Source: a virus. Taken from it: a stretch of 63,636 nucleotides of DNA. The DNA is taken from positions 1 through 63,636 of the IMG/VR virus record IMGVR_UViG_3300017727_000005, one strand, 5' to 3'. A program made the translations under genes and the position numbers. The notes under the pieces were generated by a model. That model was not told where the DNA came from and did not search any database. It saw only the letters and a program-made list of their open reading frames with translations. Every line of letters begins with the position of its first letter. Position 1 is the stretch's first letter. Of the stretch, positions 60,702 to 63,636 are shown in pieces.

Positions 60702-60897
60702 TTATCACTTAGAAGTTAAATCTAAGAAGAAAGGTAACAAGATAGTATTTGAAGTATGGCAAACTGATAGAAACGGTAATATAGGCAGAATACAAACCTT
60801 TGCCTTTCGTAAAGACGCCAAACATCTAGCAGACTTTCACAATGAAAAACAACCTTGGAAAGTAAATGGTGGTCTTCCTAAGTTTTTCTACGACTAA
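60628..60897 (+). CDS. Small basic protein overlapping gene 41
   Basis: This 89-residue protein starts at ATG 60628 behind AAGGAG, 74 bases inside the 3' end of gene 41. The N-terminal part is extremely basic (LRRKKHRNKNIKSSK). The rest forms a small alpha/beta unit (YHLEVKSKKKGNKIVFEVW, RIQTFAFRKDAKHLADFHNEKQPW). Nucleic-acid binding is plausible from charge. I recognise no family. Confidence 0.65.
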   Translation: MSNTTLRRKKHRNKNIKSSKTSNTSYHLEVKSKKKGNKIVFEVWQTDRNGNIGRIQTFAFRKDAKHLADFHNEKQPWKVNGGLPKFFYD

Positions 60898-60931
60898 ATA
60901 GTAACATAACTATTATGGAGGCATTGATAAA

Positions 60932-61990
60932 ATGTTAAGTTTTAATACATACTCAAACTTATCTGAAGCACGAAGTCGTGGTGAAGAAATGGAAGAACTG
61001 ATTATTGCAGCTGTCAACAATCAGAAAGAACCTAAATCTAAGTTTGGTATACCTACAGGCGCAGGTAAAAATGTTGCCAAATTTCTCAAAGCAAAAGGTA
61101 TTAGAGGTAAAGGACAAGTCCTTGGTGCAGATACTATTAATGTAACACCAGAATGGACTAGTTATTGGCCGGGTGGTTCAGTACCAGGTTCTACTAAAAC
61201 ACCTAAAACAGACTTCACAATAGGAAATAATAAAATCTCCCTTAAATCAGGTAGTGCTGCTCAGTTAATGAGTGGTGGTCGTAATGAGAGTATTGCAACT
61301 TTCTATACAGCATTAAAGAGTGTAGAAGGTATGCAGAAAAAAGTTGTTAACAAATTAACAGATATGTTTGAAGGATTGGCACCTGCTTCAGTTGCAGGTA
61401 GTGAATTGGGAAAAGAAATTAAAAAAGGTAAAGATAAGGCAGTTATGAAAGCAAACGCTGCTCATAAAGAATTAATGGGTGAACTCAAAGCTATCTTTGC
61501 AAAGAACAAAGTCTTTTCAAATGCTTTTGCTTATGAAGCAATGTCTGGTGATACCAAGTTTGGTAAAAAATCTCCAGGTAGTTGTACTCATTTTCTTACA
61601 GTATCATTTGATGGTAAGAAAGCACATTTAAAAAAAGTAAGTGATAAAGCATATGTACAGAAAATTGCTGACCAAATGAAAGTGTCAGTAAGGTTTAAAT
61701 CATCATCACAAAAAGTTGGTGGTAAAAAGACAGGCAAATACAAGTATTGGTCTGCCGTAGGGTTAATAGTTGACAAACTGGAAGAAGAAATGAGACCTAT
61801 TGAGGGACAATTATTACACGAAGGTGTATTAGATAAACTCAAAGATATCTATGGAAAAGTAAAAGACTTTATAGTTAACTTATTCAAAAAGATAATGGAA
61901 TATATTTCAAAAGGTTTTAATAATCTAATTGATTTTTTAGATTTAGAACCACAAGTAGATGTTGACCCAACGGTAAGAACAGATGTATAA
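60932..61990 (+). CDS. PD-(D/E)XK-nuclease-like protein
   Basis: This 352-residue protein begins with a helix rich in Glu (EEMEELIIAAVNN). The segment TPKTDFTIGNNKISLKSG (D94, K105) and QLMSGGRNES follow. The order E, D-x(8)-(S)LK, Q fits a PD-(D/E)XK phosphodiesterase core with Ser in place of the last acidic residue. The C-terminal region has an amphipathic or hydrophobic helix (YGKVKDFIVNLFKKIMEYIS). It may be a nuclease or recombination accessory. The family call is by eye. It overlaps the ligase-like gene by 8 bases. Confidence 0.55.
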   Translation: MLSFNTYSNLSEARSRGEEMEELIIAAVNNQKEPKSKFGIPTGAGKNVAKFLKAKGIRGKGQVLGADTINVTPEWTSYWPGGSVPGSTKTPKTDFTIGNNKISLKSGSAAQLMSGGRNESIATFYTALKSVEGMQKKVVNKLTDMFEGLAPASVAGSELGKEIKKGKDKAVMKANAAHKELMGELKAIFAKNKVFSNAFAYEAMSGDTKFGKKSPGSCTHFLTVSFDGKKAHLKKVSDKAYVQKIADQMKVSVRFKSSSQKVGGKKTGKYKYWSAVGLIVDKLEEEMRPIEGQLLHEGVLDKLKDIYGKVKDFIVNLFKKIMEYISKGFNNLIDFLDLEPQVDVDPTVRTDV

Positions 61991-63215
61991 CGATTTATTA
62001 GTAGAAGATAAAAACACACACCTAGAACATTTAGAAGATGATATCATCAATAATGGTTATGCAGGTGGAGAAAATGCAGTAAACTTTCTTAAAGCAACAG
62101 CAGACTTATTATCAGGTAATTCAACTAAGAGTGTAAACGTAACTGTTAAATGGGACGGTGCACCAGCAATAGTTTGTGGACCTAGTCCAGAAAATGGCAA
62201 ATTCTTTGTAGGTACAAAATCAGTATTCAACAAAACACCTAAAATAAATTATACAGTACAAGATATTAAAAACAATCACACAGGTGAAGTTGCAAATATT
62301 TTACAAGATTGTTTAAGATACCTTTCTACACTAGGTCTTAAAGAGATATTACAAGGTGACTTATTGTATAGACAAGGTACAGTAAAGAAAACAACTTACA
62401 AATCATCAAGTGGTAAATCTGAACAGATGTTATCCTTTCAACCTAATACTATTGTTTATATGGTACCAGAAGCGTCTGGTTTAGGTCGTAAAATTAATTC
62501 AAGTAAATTAGGTATTATATTCCACACAACTTATAAAGGGTCTAGTTTTGATAAGTTAAGTGCCAAGTTTGGTGCTAATGTATCAAAACTAAGAAGAAGT
62601 CCAAGTGTCTTCTTTGATGACGCAAGTTATAAAGATGTATCTGGTGTTGCCACAATGACAATTGGCGAAATGCAATCTTTTCAAAAGATATTAAACATGG
62701 CAGGTGGGTCATTAAAAAAATCAAAAGAATTATTAAACAAAATTAAAACGGAAACAAATACACTATCAGTAGGTGTACAATTAAAAACATATCTAAACAG
62801 TTTTATTAGAGCTGCAACTGATTTACCTAGTACAAAAGAAACAGCAAATAAATTTAGAAAGTTTTTTTTAGATAGAACACAAAAAGAAATTGATAGTAAG
62901 AAAACTGATAAAGGTAAAGAGAAATATATTATAGTGCAAAAAGAAGGACTTAAATTTATTGATAGTCAAAACGAAAAGATATATTTTGCATGTGCTACAT
63001 ATAAGACTTTACAGAGAGCAAAACAAGTTTTAATAGATAAGTTAAACAAAGCAAAATCAATAGGAACATATAAGACAACACCAAAAGGATTACAAGTAAC
63101 TAATCCAGAAGGTTATGTTGCTGTTGACAAATCAGGCAAAGCAGTTAAGTTAGTTGATAGATTAGAGTTTAGTGTACAAAACTTTACTGCTGCTAAAAAT
63201 TGGGATAAAAAATAA
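61983..63215 (+). CDS. Nucleotidyltransferase/polynucleotide-ligase-like protein (DUF6267 type)
   Basis: This 410-residue protein contains VKWDGAPAIV (K56-W-D58-G59), the motif I signature KxDG of covalent nucleotidyltransferases. It is followed by KFFVGTKSVFN (resembling motif Ia) and LKEILQGDLLY (like motif III, with Asp for the usual Glu). Similar DUF6267 proteins occur in marine T4-like phages. A DNA/RNA ligase or capping-type chemistry is possible; motifs IV and V are not certain. The gene follows the PD-(D/E)XK-like gene, so the two may form an end-processing pair. Confidence 0.6.
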   Translation: MYNDLLVEDKNTHLEHLEDDIINNGYAGGENAVNFLKATADLLSGNSTKSVNVTVKWDGAPAIVCGPSPENGKFFVGTKSVFNKTPKINYTVQDIKNNHTGEVANILQDCLRYLSTLGLKEILQGDLLYRQGTVKKTTYKSSSGKSEQMLSFQPNTIVYMVPEASGLGRKINSSKLGIIFHTTYKGSSFDKLSAKFGANVSKLRRSPSVFFDDASYKDVSGVATMTIGEMQSFQKILNMAGGSLKKSKELLNKIKTETNTLSVGVQLKTYLNSFIRAATDLPSTKETANKFRKFFLDRTQKEIDSKKTDKGKEKYIIVQKEGLKFIDSQNEKIYFACATYKTLQRAKQVLIDKLNKAKSIGTYKTTPKGLQVTNPEGYVAVDKSGKAVKLVDRLEFSVQNFTAAKNWDKK

Positions 63216-63619
63216 TGGCTAAAAAAGGACTCTGGTATTATATGAACAAGAGACGAAAAGAGGGTAAACCTAAACGTAAACCAGGCGAAAAAGGTTATCC
63301 AGGTGCAGGTGCATTTGATAGAGCAAATAACGAAGACGCTCAAACTCTTGCTATGAAAGACAAAGACGCATACAAAAAAGATAATCTATTAGGCACACCT
63401 GAATTAACAAACAAATATAAAAAAGATACACCAGGACAAAAGGTGGAAGGTTTTAAAGAATTTATAATGAAATATTTAGAACAGGCACCTAATACTGCTG
63501 ACGCAATGAAAAGACACAAAGCAGGTAAAGCAGGTTTTACAGATAAAGCACATTTGAAAGCAAAAGGTTTAATACCTCGTTCAGATGGAGAAAAAAGAAA
63601 GAGTGATAAGTACAAATAA
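63215..63619 (+). CDS. Basic conserved protein (KKGLWYYMNKRR family)
   Basis: This 134-residue, strongly basic protein begins KKGLWYYMNKRRKEGKPKRK and continues with EKGYPGAGAFDRANNEDA. Similar openings occur in small conserved marine phage proteins of unknown function. The C-terminus (MKRHKAGKAGFTDKAHLKAK) is also Lys/His-rich. Nucleic-acid binding is inferred from charge. It shares one base with the preceding stop (TAATG) and with the following start. Confidence 0.65.
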   Translation: MAKKGLWYYMNKRRKEGKPKRKPGEKGYPGAGAFDRANNEDAQTLAMKDKDAYKKDNLLGTPELTNKYKKDTPGQKVEGFKEFIMKYLEQAPNTADAMKRHKAGKAGFTDKAHLKAKGLIPRSDGEKRKSDKYK

Positions 63620-63636
63620 TGATTACGTTTAAAGAA
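63619..63636 (+). CDS. Start of the next gene, truncated by the window end
   Basis: ATG 63619 overlaps the previous stop (TAATG) and opens MITFKE before the window ends. Many marine T4-like phage genes begin with M-x-TFKEF, so a real coupled start is likely. Nothing more can be said. Confidence 0.55.

Overview
The window is part of the genome of a T4-like marine myovirus. It is AT-rich and almost entirely coding. It carries the T4 core order gp13-14-15-16-17-18-19-20-(67/68)-21-22-23, then uvsY, uvsW, gp55, gp47/46, gp45-44-62-regA-43, uvsX and gp41. A phage Hsp20, a CobS/MoxR ATPase, many 2OG-Fe(II) oxygenases, a DUF4815 structural protein and a phage-encoded ribosomal protein bS21 point to the cyanophage/pelagiphage branch. 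A pelagimyophage of a low-GC SAR11-like host fits best; the host is inferred from composition and gene content, not shown.

Layout. (1) 1-15.3 kb: end of a DUF4815 structural gene, four long repetitive tail-fibre genes (two ending in S74 autoprocessing chaperones), a glycine-rich adhesin-like protein and small accessory proteins. (2) 15.3-18.2 kb: the only minus-strand genes, five consecutive 2OG-Fe(II) oxygenases. (3) 18.2-33.8 kb: neck, terminase, tail, portal and head genes. A flavin-dependent tryptophan-halogenase homologue sits between the terminase subunits, and the prohead protease gene 21 has an in-frame amber codon. (4) 33.8-48.9 kb: recombination and late-transcription genes with inserted accessory enzymes (second halogenase, another oxygenase, a GT-B-like protein, a DruA/DUF4338-like protein, and a VWA/metalloprotease-like plus MoxR pair). 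(5) 48.9-50.3 kb: a translation and stress island with an aberrant tRNA-Gly-like gene, bS21, a small HTH-like protein, a three-hairpin RNA element and Hsp20. (6) 50.3-63.6 kb: replisome genes with a second DruA-like gene and a seventh oxygenase, then accessory genes including a PD-(D/E)XK-like and a nucleotidyltransferase/ligase-like protein.

Regulation is readable. T4-type late promoters (TATAAATA) precede fibre, neck, sheath, portal and hsp20 genes, and near matches precede genes 21 and 22. A separate family of eight sigma70-like promoters (GCTTGACt, 17-nt spacer, TGTGATAtAAT) precedes the replication and takeover genes, often only a few bases from the start codon. gp55, encoded here, would serve the late promoters with gp45 as the mobile activator.

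The least expected content is the stock of oxidative tailoring enzymes (seven 2OG oxygenases and two halogenase homologues), the amber codon in gene 21, the tRNA-Gly(ACC)-like gene abutting bS21, the triple hairpin before hsp20, and two DruA-like paralogues.
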